Shown in pieces: positions 1 to 10,006 of a stretch of 32,850 nucleotides of DNA. The position numbers and the translations under genes were made by a program. Origin of the DNA: Pricia antarctica (GTDB lineage: Bacteria; Bacteroidota; Bacteroidia; Flavobacteriales; Flavobacteriaceae). Numbering within the stretch: position 1 is the first letter of the stretch; every line of letters starts with the position of its first letter. Below the pieces are notes generated by a model. That model had not been told where the DNA came from, did not search any database, and saw nothing but the letters and a program-made list of their open reading frames with translations. The stretch is taken from positions 1 to 32,850 of the forward strand of contig DRGL01000058.1 of NCBI GenBank assembly GCA_011050085.1. Direction: 5' to 3'.

Positions 1-873
1 ATCATTAATTGAAAACTGCGCCGCCCAAATAGATTCTGGACCATTATCAAAACCATCTAAGAAATTTTCACCGAAATCTGGTTGTAAGCTGGCCGTTACC
101 TCGTCTACATACTCTATTACTTCTTCTAAACGACTGGTATTTATATTGGTTACTTGGTGCTGATCGTTCTGTTCATAGGCTTGAAACAACCGTAATTTAG
201 CCAAATACGCTGCTGCGGCATTTCGGTCAGCCCTACCTACTTGATCCTGTGATTGAGGAAGATTATCGTATGCAAAAAGAAAATCCTCAGCGATGGTGTT
301 CCACAAGGCATCATTATCCACATCATTTGAAGTTTGTTCAATTTCTTCTTGAGTCAAATTTTCGGTGATATATGGAATTTTCTTAAAAATCAGCTTTAAC
401 ATAAAATACGAATGGGCCCTTAGAAAACGTAATTCTGCTTGTCTCAATATCTTTTCGGGATATTCACCTTCCGGTATCTCATTTATTACAGAAAGGGCAA
501 AGTTTATTCTCGAAATAGCTTTGTAAAAATCAGTCCAAGTTCTAGGTGCCATAAAATCGCCCATATCGGCAATGGTAAGATTGTACTGTTCGTACCTGTC
601 TATCTCACCAACATCGCCGCGGCCGCCACCGCCTTTATACGCATCGTCAGAACGTACACTACCATATACCCATTGATGGGTCAGTGGCCCGACCATTTCA
701 TCATTGGCAATACCGGCATATGCGGCAATTACCAAAGATTCTGCATTCTCGGCAGTTGCTACGTTTTCGTTAGACAGAACACCTTCTGGTTCGTATTCTA
801 AATAATTATCTGAACATGCAGTGAGCACTAAGGCTGCGCATATCACTGTTGTTATTATTCTATTATATTTCAT
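1..873 (-). CDS. susD: SusD-like fructan-binding outer-membrane lipoprotein (3' part outside window)
   Basis: This is the N-terminal 291 codons of a SusD/RagB family protein; the frame is still open at base 1. It starts at ATG 871-873, 15 bases after the SusC stop, so the two genes are co-transcribed as in nearly all Sus-type loci. The N-terminus is a lipoprotein signal ending LVLTAC, with Cys20 as the lipidation site, followed by an acidic SDNYLEYEPEG stretch. Residues about 25-230 contain the helical TPR-like pattern of SusD proteins (for example AELRFLRAHSYFMLKLIF, and AAAAYLAKLRLFQAYE). Known family role: a surface lid that binds glycan over the SusC barrel. The substrate is inferred to be a fructan from the adjacent GH32. 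The C-terminus cannot be judged. Confidence 0.93.
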   Translation of the reverse strand, partial: MKYNRIITTVICAALVLTACSDNYLEYEPEGVLSNENVATAENAESLVIAAYAGIANDEMVGPLTHQWVYGSVRSDDAYKGGGGRGDVGEIDRYEQYNLTIADMGDFMAPRTWTDFYKAISRINFALSVINEIPEGEYPEKILRQAELRFLRAHSYFMLKLIFKKIPYITENLTQEEIEQTSNDVDNDALWNTIAEDFLFAYDNLPQSQDQVGRADRNAAAAYLAKLRLFQAYEQNDQHQVTNINTSRLEEVIEYVDEVTASLQPDFGENFLDGFDNGPESIWAAQFSIND

Positions 874-888
874 GATTATCGCTTTTTA

Positions 889-3800
889 TTAAAAGTTAAT
901 GTTCAAGCCTACTGAATAAACGGTAGGTACAGGAATTCTATTTACATCCGTTCTTTCTGGATCGGAACCAATATATCCTTTTGGGGTAAACCAAAATAAG
1001 TTCTCCCCCTGCAGGTATATTCGAAGTCCGGTCATTCCAGCTATGTCGCCAATAACATCTGTTGGTAACGAATATCCGAACTGCATATTTCTAATCTTAA
1101 AATAGGAATTGTCCCTAAAAATATAATCGGAAGTATCCGTAAAATTATTTACCAAAGATAATGAGGGTATTGTAGAGCCTGTGTTTTGTGGTGTCCAAGC
1201 GTTTAAAACACCAAGCCCGGCATTATCCCTGCCTTGAACGAAATTATTCCAGAAAATATAGGAGTCAACACCTGTGCGACCTGCAACGCCTGATCCAAAG
1301 ACCGAGAAATCAAAATTCTTATATCCAAAATCCAGTCGTATCCCGTATTCTAAATCCGGTAGGGTATTACCAATAAAATCACGATCATTGCTATCGATGA
1401 CACCATTCTCATCAATATCTACAATCTTAATCCCCCCTGGTCTAGCATTACCTGTTTGAACCCCTCCGGTGGGATGCGCTTCAACGTCGGCCTGACTTTG
1501 AAAAAGTCCTTCCGTTCGGTATCCAAATATTGCGGATTGCGACTGACCCAGGATTGAATTCTGTGCAGTTCCGGGAAATGCGGCCCTAACTTCTTCCGGC
1601 AGAAAGGTGATTTCATCCTTAAAGGCGCCAAAATTGGTCGAAATACCTAAAGAAATACCATTATCCCAAACATTAGAATATCCAACGTTTAATTCCCATC
1701 CTTTCGCAGATGTTGCAGCCCCGTTCAATACCCGTTGCTGACCTTCGCCAATTACGGATGCAATTGGGGGGGTTGTCAAGATATCCGTAGTTTCCCTGCT
1801 AAAATAATCGAAGGAACCGCTAATTTTATTGTTCAAAAAACCAAAATCAATACCGTAGTTCCATTCTTTGGTAGTTTCCCATTTCAAGTTCGGGTTGGGT
1901 GCCTGGGTAGATACAAATCCAGAAGGCAAAGTGCCTGTGTTATTACCATTAATATCATACGCCGTACCTACATTATAGTACATTTCGAAGAATCCTCCGG
2001 TCAATTGTGCTTGGGTTTGTCCATATCGAGATTCGTACAATCCAAATCTGGCGGTATTACCGATTTCTTGGTTTCCTACTTCTCCATAACCTGCCCTAAG
2101 TTTTAAATTCGAAACCAATTCACTGTCCTTTAAAAATTCCTCCTGATTTATTCTCCAACCCAAAGTTGCTGCCGGGAAAACACCATATCTATTGTTCGCA
2201 CCAAATCTTGAAGAACCATCCCTACGAATGGTAAACGAGGCCAAATACTTATCATCGTAAGCATAGTTTAATTTACCAAACTGAGAAGCAAGGCTATATT
2301 GCGTGGATATACCATTATTAGTTCGCGCTCCTGTAGCAGCAGAAAGTACAAAATAGGATTCCTGTTCTACGGCAAAATCATCTGCTTGGGCAAAAATCGT
2401 ATCAAAATCCTCTCTTATCGACTCAATACCCAATAGTGCTCCAAATCTGTGATTTCCTATTTCCAAATTATAGTTCAACGTGTTTGAAAAAGTTAATGAT
2501 GTTAACTTGTTGGTATCAAGAATCAATCTATTGTTACCTCTTGTAACAAAACCGTTAAATACTTTGGGCTCGATATTTTTCCTTTTGAAGTCGCTAAAAT
2601 CGATTCCTAGACTAGAACGAAACGTAAGGTTGTCAAGAATACTTATCTCAGCAAAAACATTTCCGAAGAAGTTATTTTTAGTTCCATTGTCCCATCTATT
2701 TAAATATTGCATCAGTAATGGATTGTTCCTATCTGAATAGCCCGCCCCCAATGGGCCTGCAAATTCCCCATTTGAGTCATATACAGGAATAGTCGGTGCC
2801 AATGTAATGGACAAGCCAGTAGTGGCCGCCCCACCAACATCATTTGCTACCAATGTTTCGTTAGATGTTGAAATTTGAGTATTCACTCCAAATTTCACTC
2901 GATCGTTGAAAAGGTTGGTGGTCCCGTTTATTTTTGCGGTGTATCTATCATACCCCGTATACTTTAACATACCGGTATTGTTTAGATAGCCCAGGTTAAT
3001 CAATAAGGATGATTTTTCTGAACCCACAGAAACAGTAACTTCATTATTGAAGACGTAGCCAGTTTCATACAATTCATTCTGCCAATTGGTATTACCAGCA
3101 GGAACATTTTGATTACCACCTACAAAGGGCTGCACGGCTACTCCGTTCAAGATTGGATTGGTATAATCATTGTTCCAGTCAAAATTGTATATTTCACCAT
3201 AACCTGCATTTGGGTCGGCTCCATCATTTACGGATGCGCGCCACAAGGCTTCGCCACGTTGTTGGGAACCCAACATATCATAGCGTTGTTTTCGCTCTGA
3301 TTGTACAGATAGGTTGGAATTAAAGCTAACTGTAAGACGTTCACCTTTAAGACCCCCTTTTGTACTTACAACGATAACCCCATTAGCCGCTCTAGAACCA
3401 TATATTGAAGAGGCCGAAGCATCCTTTAAGACTTGAATGGATTCTATTGTTGCAGGGTTTAAACTCGCGAATACCTCTTGCCGTTTTGTGGGCACACCAT
3501 CTATGATGTAAAGAGGATCATTATTACCTAATGTGGTAAGCCCCCTAATTAGTATTCTACTGTTTAGCCCCGTAGGATCACCAGACTTTTCAATAAAAAG
3601 ACCGCCAACTCGCCCTTGTAAAGCTTGCATAGCGTTACCTGAGCTTAGGCTTTGGCCTTCGATGGGAGCCACATCCACGACCGTGACCGCTCCGGTAAGG
3701 TCTATTTTTCGTTCGGTAGAATAGCCTGTAAGAACAACTTCATCGAGTTGTTGTGCATCTTCTTGCATAGCCACATTTATCGTAGATTGATTATTTATTG

Positions 3801-4044
3801 GCATTTCTATACTTGAAAAGCCAATATAGCTGAACACTAAGGTTGCATCGGCCGCCACATCATCCAGGCTATAATTACCATCAAAATCGGTGGTAGTACC
3901 TGCCGTCGTCCCTTTTATAATTACCGAAGCACCTGCCAAAGGCATTCCGTCATCGGCGGAAGTGACCGTACCGGTTATTTGTACTTGGGCCACGAGACCC
4001 ATTGGTACAAAGATTAGTAATAGGAATAAGAGTTTTAATTTCAT
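889..4044 (-). CDS. susC: SusC-like TonB-dependent outer-membrane transporter
   Basis: A 1051-residue SusC/RagA family protein of normal family length. Residues 1-20 are a signal peptide (cleavage after VAQ). Residues about 22-95 form the carboxypeptidase-like/CNA-B domain (ITGTVTSADDGMPLAGASV). LDEVVLTGY at about 100-108 begins the plug domain, which holds the SusC-typical LQGRVGGL, ILIRG and NDPLYIIDGVP motifs, and KDASASSIYGSRAANGVIVV about 206-226. The remainder is the beta-barrel, ending in the aromatic SVGLNINF. It imports glycan fragments across the outer membrane using TonB energy, paired with the SusD that follows 15 bases later. It lies 23 bases after the GH32 gene, so substrate is inferred to be levan- or inulin-type fructan. 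Confidence 0.96.
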   Translation of the reverse strand: MKLKLLFLLLIFVPMGLVAQVQITGTVTSADDGMPLAGASVIIKGTTAGTTTDFDGNYSLDDVAADATLVFSYIGFSSIEMPINNQSTINVAMQEDAQQLDEVVLTGYSTERKIDLTGAVTVVDVAPIEGQSLSSGNAMQALQGRVGGLFIEKSGDPTGLNSRILIRGLTTLGNNDPLYIIDGVPTKRQEVFASLNPATIESIQVLKDASASSIYGSRAANGVIVVSTKGGLKGERLTVSFNSNLSVQSERKQRYDMLGSQQRGEALWRASVNDGADPNAGYGEIYNFDWNNDYTNPILNGVAVQPFVGGNQNVPAGNTNWQNELYETGYVFNNEVTVSVGSEKSSLLINLGYLNNTGMLKYTGYDRYTAKINGTTNLFNDRVKFGVNTQISTSNETLVANDVGGAATTGLSITLAPTIPVYDSNGEFAGPLGAGYSDRNNPLLMQYLNRWDNGTKNNFFGNVFAEISILDNLTFRSSLGIDFSDFKRKNIEPKVFNGFVTRGNNRLILDTNKLTSLTFSNTLNYNLEIGNHRFGALLGIESIREDFDTIFAQADDFAVEQESYFVLSAATGARTNNGISTQYSLASQFGKLNYAYDDKYLASFTIRRDGSSRFGANNRYGVFPAATLGWRINQEEFLKDSELVSNLKLRAGYGEVGNQEIGNTARFGLYESRYGQTQAQLTGGFFEMYYNVGTAYDINGNNTGTLPSGFVSTQAPNPNLKWETTKEWNYGIDFGFLNNKISGSFDYFSRETTDILTTPPIASVIGEGQQRVLNGAATSAKGWELNVGYSNVWDNGISLGISTNFGAFKDEITFLPEEVRAAFPGTAQNSILGQSQSAIFGYRTEGLFQSQADVEAHPTGGVQTGNARPGGIKIVDIDENGVIDSNDRDFIGNTLPDLEYGIRLDFGYKNFDFSVFGSGVAGRTGVDSYIFWNNFVQGRDNAGLGVLNAWTPQNTGSTIPSLSLVNNFTDTSDYIFRDNSYFKIRNMQFGYSLPTDVIGDIAGMTGLRIYLQGENLFWFTPKGYIGSDPERTDVNRIPVPTVYSVGLNINF

Positions 4045-4067
4045 AATAGTTGAGTTTTAGTTGAGTT

Positions 4068-5702
4068 TTAGTTAAATTTTAATTCATGTATTTCGAGATG
4101 GTTAATTTCAAAATTTTCATTGTCCGATTCGATGGACAGTGTTTCAAAAGGAGCATTGCGAAAGAAAATTTCGGTCATGACTGTTTGGCCATTATCATAA
4201 AACAATTCAATAGAAGTTTTGTCTAACAGTACTTTACCCATTAAATCATTTGAGCCCGCCGTTCTGGGCGCTCTTGAAATTCTATCGGAAAATTTGTCGG
4301 AAAAATCAATTTTGCCCGATTTGTTACGGTTTACGAAAAATTGCTTTTCGGATGCATCATAACCGAATTTCAATGCATCGCCTAGGCTATTCGACAACGT
4401 GAAAGTGTACATTCCGTTTGTCACATCAGGAATTTCAAAATTGATTTCCGTCTTAGATAGGTCTATCGTATTAGTGGTGGCGAGAACTGTCTTTCCTTTT
4501 ATTGACATAGCTGTATCGGATATCTTTTTTGCCCTGTAATCATTAAGTTCCTTAACAGGATTAGATATTAAGCGGTAGGTATCGGTTCCTTTTATCAGCC
4601 CTAATTCACGTGCTATCGTGGTAGCGCTTCTCCATGCTTCGGTAGGTACCTGATTGGCATATAGCCAATTCGACATCCATCCGATAAATAGTCTTCCTCC
4701 TTTAGAAGTGGTAACATTTGACCAGGTAACACCAGCGTAATTGTCACGACCATGGTCAACCCAGAAAGTATGTTCTTTTGCTTGCGCCTTTTGAAAATCT
4801 TCATCTATTTTGAAAGTTTTCCCATCAAAATCACCTACAAAATATTGTGTTGCAGAACCGCTATTGGGTCCACCTGGGTTGATGCTTACTAATAATACCC
4901 ACTTCGTTTCCTCGGTATCTTCAACAGGTAACGGAAAAAAGTCCGGACATTCCCAAACACCGTCATGATTTCCGATTCCATCGCCGAAAGTTGAGAGTAG
5001 CTCCCATTTTTTCAAGTCTTTTGAGGCGTAGAACTTGATTTCCTGTCCAGCGGCCAAAACCATTGTCCATTGCTCTCGCTCTTCGTCCCAATTCACTTTG
5101 GGATCTCTAAAATCGGGAATATTCGGGTTTTTGATTACGGGATTCTCTTTATATTTTGTGAAGTTCAACCCTTCATCCAAGGAGTAAGCGATGGATTGTG
5201 TTTCATCATCAATCCTACCGGCCTTTTCGGCTTCCATATCATGATGGGTAAACATCGCGATTACTGGAGTTTTATTCTCTTCGGAAAATCCAGAAGTGTT
5301 TTGCGCATCAACTACCGCACTTCCAGAAAATATAAATCCCATTTCGTCGGGATATAACGCGATAGGCTGTTCTTTCCAACTGATTAAATCCGTACTGGTT
5401 GCGTGGCCCCAGTGCATTGGACCCCAAACCGTACTATCTGGATAGTGCTGAAAATATAGATGATAATATCCATTATAGTAGAACATACCATTTGGGTCGT
5501 TCATCCATCCTTCCTTCGGTGTAAAATGAAAATTGGGGCGATATAATTTTTCGTTATCATCGACAACTGTTTGGTTTTGAATTGTGTTGGATTCAGAACT
5601 TTCTTTTGCTCCATTTTTACAAGAGCTTGTCAGACAAAGGCTGGTAAAGACCATGAAAAAGCTTAAAAAAGTATGATTCATTCGAATATCATTTTTATTC
5701 AT
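4068..5702 (-). CDS. GH32 fructan beta-fructosidase (levanase/inulinase/invertase type), lipoprotein
   Basis: A 544-residue glycoside hydrolase family 32 enzyme that releases fructose from fructans or sucrose. All three GH32 acidic residues are visible: nucleophile Asp69 in WMNDPNG (66-72), Asp200 in FRDP, and acid/base Glu251 in ECP. The five-blade propeller covers about 55-380, and the C-terminal beta-sandwich runs to 544. The N-terminus has a lipoprotein signal with Cys28 (LTSSC), so the enzyme is membrane-anchored. The listed ATG is one base after the MFS stop. An internal ATG at 5679-5681 (Met8, MNHTFLSFF) would give a cleaner signal peptide and may be the true start. Exo versus endo action and inulin versus levan preference cannot be decided from sequence alone. 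Confidence 0.95.
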   Translation of the reverse strand: MNKNDIRMNHTFLSFFMVFTSLCLTSSCKNGAKESSESNTIQNQTVVDDNEKLYRPNFHFTPKEGWMNDPNGMFYYNGYYHLYFQHYPDSTVWGPMHWGHATSTDLISWKEQPIALYPDEMGFIFSGSAVVDAQNTSGFSEENKTPVIAMFTHHDMEAEKAGRIDDETQSIAYSLDEGLNFTKYKENPVIKNPNIPDFRDPKVNWDEEREQWTMVLAAGQEIKFYASKDLKKWELLSTFGDGIGNHDGVWECPDFFPLPVEDTEETKWVLLVSINPGGPNSGSATQYFVGDFDGKTFKIDEDFQKAQAKEHTFWVDHGRDNYAGVTWSNVTTSKGGRLFIGWMSNWLYANQVPTEAWRSATTIARELGLIKGTDTYRLISNPVKELNDYRAKKISDTAMSIKGKTVLATTNTIDLSKTEINFEIPDVTNGMYTFTLSNSLGDALKFGYDASEKQFFVNRNKSGKIDFSDKFSDRISRAPRTAGSNDLMGKVLLDKTSIELFYDNGQTVMTEIFFRNAPFETLSIESDNENFEINHLEIHELKFN

Positions 5703-5703
5703 C

Positions 5704-7026
5704 TTATTGTTTTTTTTGGGTGAGCTTCTTACTTAATTCTTCCAATGAAATTCCTTTGGTCTCCGGCATTATGAAGACTACAAAAAGTAATTGCAATACC
5801 ATCATAAAGGCGAAGAATGAAAAAACGATTCCAGGGCCGATAGTCGAAAAAAGAATGGGTATCAAAGAGGGAACTATAGCCGCCAAAATCCAGTGTACGG
5901 AGCTACCAAAACTTTGCCCATATCCTCTCAAGTGATTGGGGAATATCTCTGATATAAACACCCATATTACTGTACCCTGCCCTATGGCATGAGCACCAAT
6001 AAATAAGAAGAGAAATATGGGAACTGCCAACCCTGTCCAATTAAAGAAAAAAGCGCAGGCAACTAGTGACAAGGAAATAATATAACCAACAGAACCAATG
6101 TACATGAGTTGCTTTCTACCCATTCGATCGATCAGATATATGCCCAAAAGGGTAAAAACCATATTGGTCACACCGATACCTATACTGCTCAATAACGCAG
6201 TACTTGATCCAAGGCCGGCCTCTTCCAGAATTCTCGGGGCATAGTATAAAAAGGCGTTTATACCCGATAATTGGTTGAAAAATGCTATACAAAATGCCAG
6301 TAGCAGTGGAAATCGGTATTTTTTAATGAAAATGTTCTCCCCCGGTACTGTATTGGCATTGTCCGTGTTAATTTCGACCATTAATTGTTCGACATCCACT
6401 CCAGGGTTAATCGTTTCCAATACCTGTTTCGCCTCGTCAACCTTAAGTTTTGAAATGAGCCATCTTGGACTTTGGGGTATGGTCAATGCAAATAGGGTAT
6501 AGATGGCTGCAGGAATGGCCTCGACACCTACCATCCAACGCCAATCGTTATCACCGATACCACTTAATAAATAATTGGAAAAAAATGCAATGAGAATACC
6601 GAAGACAATATTGAATTGATAAAGACCCACCAATTTTCCACGGTCTTTAGGCGGTGCAATTTCCGATATGTAAGCGGGAGCGGCAATAGTAGATGCCCCG
6701 ACACCAAGACCTCCCAAAAATCGGAAGATAGCAAACGTAATAGGGTCGCTGGCAAATGCCGATCCCAAAGCGGATATGGTATAAAGAACCCCTATCCATA
6801 TAAGTGTCTTTTTACGTCCAAGTTTATTTGTGGGAATACCGCCCAGTATTGCACCGACGACAGTTCCCCAAAGCGCCATTCCAATAACAATGACGCCATG
6901 AAATACATCAGAAGAATCCCAAAGCGCCTGAAGCTTCTTGTCAGCACCTGAAATAACCACCGTATCGAATCCGAAAAGGAAACCTGCCAAAGCAGCGGTA
7001 ATCGACCAAACCCATATTTTTTTCAT
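5704..7026 (-). CDS. MFS sugar porter, probable fructose permease
   Basis: A 440-residue, 12-helix major facilitator of the sugar porter family. Visible signatures include GFLFGFDTVVISGA in helix 1, GRKK in the loop between helices 2 and 3, PQSPRWL (PESPRWL in most relatives) before the central loop, GINAFLYYAP in helix 7, DRMGRKQL between helices 8 and 9, and PETKG after helix 12. It would carry a hexose through the inner membrane. Its position as first gene of the operon with a GH32 makes fructose the likely substrate (inference). Its stop is one base from the GH32 start, so the two are probably translationally coupled. Kinases that would phosphorylate imported fructose are not in the window. 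Confidence 0.93.
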   Translation of the reverse strand: MKKIWVWSITAALAGFLFGFDTVVISGADKKLQALWDSSDVFHGVIVIGMALWGTVVGAILGGIPTNKLGRKKTLIWIGVLYTISALGSAFASDPITFAIFRFLGGLGVGASTIAAPAYISEIAPPKDRGKLVGLYQFNIVFGILIAFFSNYLLSGIGDNDWRWMVGVEAIPAAIYTLFALTIPQSPRWLISKLKVDEAKQVLETINPGVDVEQLMVEINTDNANTVPGENIFIKKYRFPLLLAFCIAFFNQLSGINAFLYYAPRILEEAGLGSSTALLSSIGIGVTNMVFTLLGIYLIDRMGRKQLMYIGSVGYIISLSLVACAFFFNWTGLAVPIFLFLFIGAHAIGQGTVIWVFISEIFPNHLRGYGQSFGSSVHWILAAIVPSLIPILFSTIGPGIVFSFFAFMMVLQLLFVVFIMPETKGISLEELSKKLTQKKQ

Positions 7027-7115
7027 AATCGCAATGCTCTACTATCACGACTAAAGTATTCTTAAAATACAAGGCGGTATTTTACTGATGTACCAATTTA
7101 TTATGGTTTGGTTAA

Positions 7116-7123
7116 CAAATTTA
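7116..7123 (-). promoter_or_regulatory. Candidate -7 box of the fructan operon
   Basis: The minus strand reads TAAATTTG, matching the Bacteroidota -7 consensus TAnnTTTG, 93 bases before the MFS start. A clear -33 TTTG partner is not present at the usual distance (a CTGGTT lies there), so this promoter may need an activator. Just downstream on the minus strand is an imperfect palindrome TTGTTAACCAA (7107-7118) and AATTTAAATT (7118-7127), possible contacts for the HTCS AraC domain. The rest of 7027-7264 holds no gene. Confidence 0.45.
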
Positions 7124-7264
7124 AATTAGAATATATTTAATTGATAACCAGATATTTAATCTGAAGATTTAACATTTTTTGAAAGTCGGGAGTATACTTA
7201 GGTTACCTAATGTTGAAAATTGATACCTGCATTCGTTGCGAAGGTCGATGTGATTGTAATTAAT

Positions 7265-10006
7265 TTAAGAAACGGATTTACGAAATGACCCCGGAGAGGT
7301 TCCAAAGAGGTTTTTGAAAGCAGTAGAAAAGTAGTTAGGGGAAGAAAAACCTGTTGCAAAGGCAATTTCTGCCACTGTTAAAGAGGTGCTCTCAAGCATG
7401 TATTTTGACTTTTCCAATCGAATTTTGCCGATATAATCACTGATACTGATTCCCATCATCGCTTTAACTTTTCGATACAATTGTACCCTTGAAATGTGTA
7501 GACTTTCAGCTAGGTTTTCCACAGAAAAATCAGAATTTCCAAGATTGTCTTGAATAAGGCTGTTTAACGTCGTAATGAATTTTTGTTCGATATTACCAAA
7601 GGAACCGGAATCTTCTATCTTATGAATATTGCTTGTGTAGTAAAACCGTAATTTCTCGCGGTTGTACATTAACGATTTTATGGATTGAATCAAGATAGAG
7701 TAGCTGAAAGGTTTTGTCAAATATAAATCCGTACCGGATTGTAATCCTTTTAGGTATGATTCTTTATCGCTCAAGGCGGTCAATATAATAGTTGGAATAT
7801 GTGACGTTCTGAGGTCTTTTTTAAGTTCAGAGCAAATTTCGAATCCATTTTTACCTGGAAGGTTCACGTCGCACAAAATGATGTCAGGTATATGTTCTAT
7901 GGCCTGTTCTATTCCATCGGGGCCATCTGATAAGAAGACTTCAAATTCCGTTTGAAGCTTGTTTTGAAGAAACTGTGACAAATCCCTATTGTCCTCTATG
8001 ACAAGTATGCTGTGCTTGTCAATTTCATTACTTATAATGTTAGTAATGAATGGTTCATCGAAATCAACTTGAGTAGTAAGATTCGAGAAACCTGTTGTTT
8101 GTATTTCAGGTTCTACAATTATTTGGTCTTCATTGAAGTGCTTATTTCCTTTATATAGTCGTATTTCGAACTCCGTTCCATGATACGACTTTACCGCAAT
8201 AGTCCCAAGGTGTAATTCAATGAACTGCTTGCTCAGATGCAATCCGATTCCAGTACTATTTTTTCTGTTGTTTGAACCTTTAAAAAAGGGTTGAAATACA
8301 TTTACTAATTCATTCTCGGGAATACCTATTCCATTATCCTTAATTTTGACAGAAACGTAGTTTTTTTCAGGATGGGTGTCAATCAAAATTTTAATTCTTC
8401 CGTTATCAGGTGTAAATTTAAAAGCATTCGAAAGTAGATTGAAATACACCTTGTCCATAAGGTTTCGGTCAACATAAAGCTGCATTTCTTCATCGTCAGA
8501 TTCAATTTCAAAATGAATCTGTCTCTTTTGAGCTTCCCTTTGAAACTCATTAATGATTGTTTTGCTGAAATGATTAATATTAGTTTGAGAGGCCCTAATA
8601 TTGAATTTTTGATCTTCCGACTTTCTGAAATCCAATAAATTATTCATTAGCCTCAATAAACGATTCGAGTTGTTCTTTATCAGTTCGACCTCATTATGAA
8701 TTCCCGATTTTTTCCCTTTGAATATTTCCCCTACAGATTCAATAGAACTCATGATAAGGGTCAGTGGCGTTTTAAACTCATGGGAAAGTCCCGTAAAGAA
8801 ATTGAACTTTGCCTCATTACTATGCTTTACTTCTTTTGCGATACGTTCAATCTCATTTCTTTGTAGGGTGATCTTCTCGTTAGTAAGAAGCAGTTGCTTG
8901 TTCTTTTTCACTATGGTAATGATCGAATAGATGCTATAAACGGTAAGGCTCAAGACAACGGTCAATAATGCCATCATGATTTTAAGTAAATTGCCTTGGG
9001 TAGCGTAAAGTTCTTCTTGCGCTTTAATTGCAGTTGTCTGTTTTTCAATATCTTCTTGATGTTCGTTAATTTTGTCGAACTGATCTTTCATGATATCGGC
9101 ATTGAACCGATCGATGACAGTAGTCCCCAAAGTATTCATTTTTGGAACATCTTCGCCCCGAGAAATTTTCAAAGCCATCTTTATGGCTTCTGTGCCCCCC
9201 GTCGGATATAATATTGATGCATCGAAAATACCTCTTCTTACCAGTTCAATACCTCCGTTAGGCCCATTCAAACCATCAATGCCAATAAATTTTATGCTGT
9301 TCTCAATTCCCATTGATTTTGCTACTTCCCAAGCTTGCAAAGCCATTTCATCGCTAAACGCATAAACGTAATCAATAGAAGCGCTTTTTAAGGAATCTAT
9401 TTGTATACGGAAAAATTCCTGATCCAAGCCTCCCGTAATACCATCAAGGGTTTTAATGAGTTTGACTTTAGAATTTTGATTGATGATTTGCTGAAAACCT
9501 TGACTTCTTTCAAGTACAGGTGACGAATTGTCTCCTCCTTTTATTTCTAGAACCGTACTTCCTTCTTTAGCATTGGAAACAATATAATTTCCCGCGATTC
9601 TTCCAATCTCGATATTATCCGCACCAATAAAAGCCGTAAAATTCTTGGAATTTATTTTGCGGTCAAGTAGGATAACAGGAATATTGTTTTCGATAGCCTT
9701 GTCTATGGTACTAACAAGGGCATCCGGATCCATAGGTGATACAATGATGATGTCTACTTTTTCATCAATCATTTTTTCCAAGTGTCCGATTTGCTTTTTT
9801 GTATCATAGCGTGCTTCATACATAACCAATTCTATCTCTGGATGCAACGAAGCCTGCAGTTTCATGGAATGGTTCATTGCCTCGCGCCAAGGATGTTCGT
9901 CCATACACTGCGAAAAACCAATACGTATTTTGTCTTGTTCTTTTTCTCGTGAACAAGAAAGGAGAAACAAGGCAATTAAAAAAAATACACCTATATGTAA
10001 CTTCAT
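7265..10006 (-). CDS. Hybrid two-component system sensor/regulator with periplasmic sugar-binding domain (fructose-type HTCS)
   Basis: A 913-residue one-protein signalling system. Residues 1-25 hold a signal with lipobox-like LFLLSC (Cys18). Residues 27-310 are a type I periplasmic binding protein (LacI/ribose-binding fold) with IGFSQCMDEHPWR, VDIIIVSPMDPDAL and PVILLDRK. A short coiled coil (about 314-335) leads to a membrane helix at about 340-366. The kinase follows: His409 in LSHEFKTP, N-box with Asn527, DNGIGIPE (Asp557), GIGLHLS. The receiver (about 666-780) has phospho-acceptor Asp713 and Lys765. An AraC-type DNA-binding domain spans about 805-911. This is the architecture of the known fructose-binding HTCS of Bacteroides (BT1754 type). 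It lies upstream of, and in the same direction as, the transporter/GH32 operon it presumably activates. Confidence 0.95.
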   Translation of the reverse strand: MKLHIGVFFLIALFLLSCSREKEQDKIRIGFSQCMDEHPWREAMNHSMKLQASLHPEIELVMYEARYDTKKQIGHLEKMIDEKVDIIIVSPMDPDALVSTIDKAIENNIPVILLDRKINSKNFTAFIGADNIEIGRIAGNYIVSNAKEGSTVLEIKGGDNSSPVLERSQGFQQIINQNSKVKLIKTLDGITGGLDQEFFRIQIDSLKSASIDYVYAFSDEMALQAWEVAKSMGIENSIKFIGIDGLNGPNGGIELVRRGIFDASILYPTGGTEAIKMALKISRGEDVPKMNTLGTTVIDRFNADIMKDQFDKINEHQEDIEKQTTAIKAQEELYATQGNLLKIMMALLTVVLSLTVYSIYSIITIVKKNKQLLLTNEKITLQRNEIERIAKEVKHSNEAKFNFFTGLSHEFKTPLTLIMSSIESVGEIFKGKKSGIHNEVELIKNNSNRLLRLMNNLLDFRKSEDQKFNIRASQTNINHFSKTIINEFQREAQKRQIHFEIESDDEEMQLYVDRNLMDKVYFNLLSNAFKFTPDNGRIKILIDTHPEKNYVSVKIKDNGIGIPENELVNVFQPFFKGSNNRKNSTGIGLHLSKQFIELHLGTIAVKSYHGTEFEIRLYKGNKHFNEDQIIVEPEIQTTGFSNLTTQVDFDEPFITNIISNEIDKHSILVIEDNRDLSQFLQNKLQTEFEVFLSDGPDGIEQAIEHIPDIILCDVNLPGKNGFEICSELKKDLRTSHIPTIILTALSDKESYLKGLQSGTDLYLTKPFSYSILIQSIKSLMYNREKLRFYYTSNIHKIEDSGSFGNIEQKFITTLNSLIQDNLGNSDFSVENLAESLHISRVQLYRKVKAMMGISISDYIGKIRLEKSKYMLESTSLTVAEIAFATGFSSPNYFSTAFKNLFGTSPGSFRKSVS

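Noticed and set aside
1735-2106. Plus-strand frames inside SusC and other large genes
   Set aside because: Shadows of strongly supported minus-strand genes, with no domain content.
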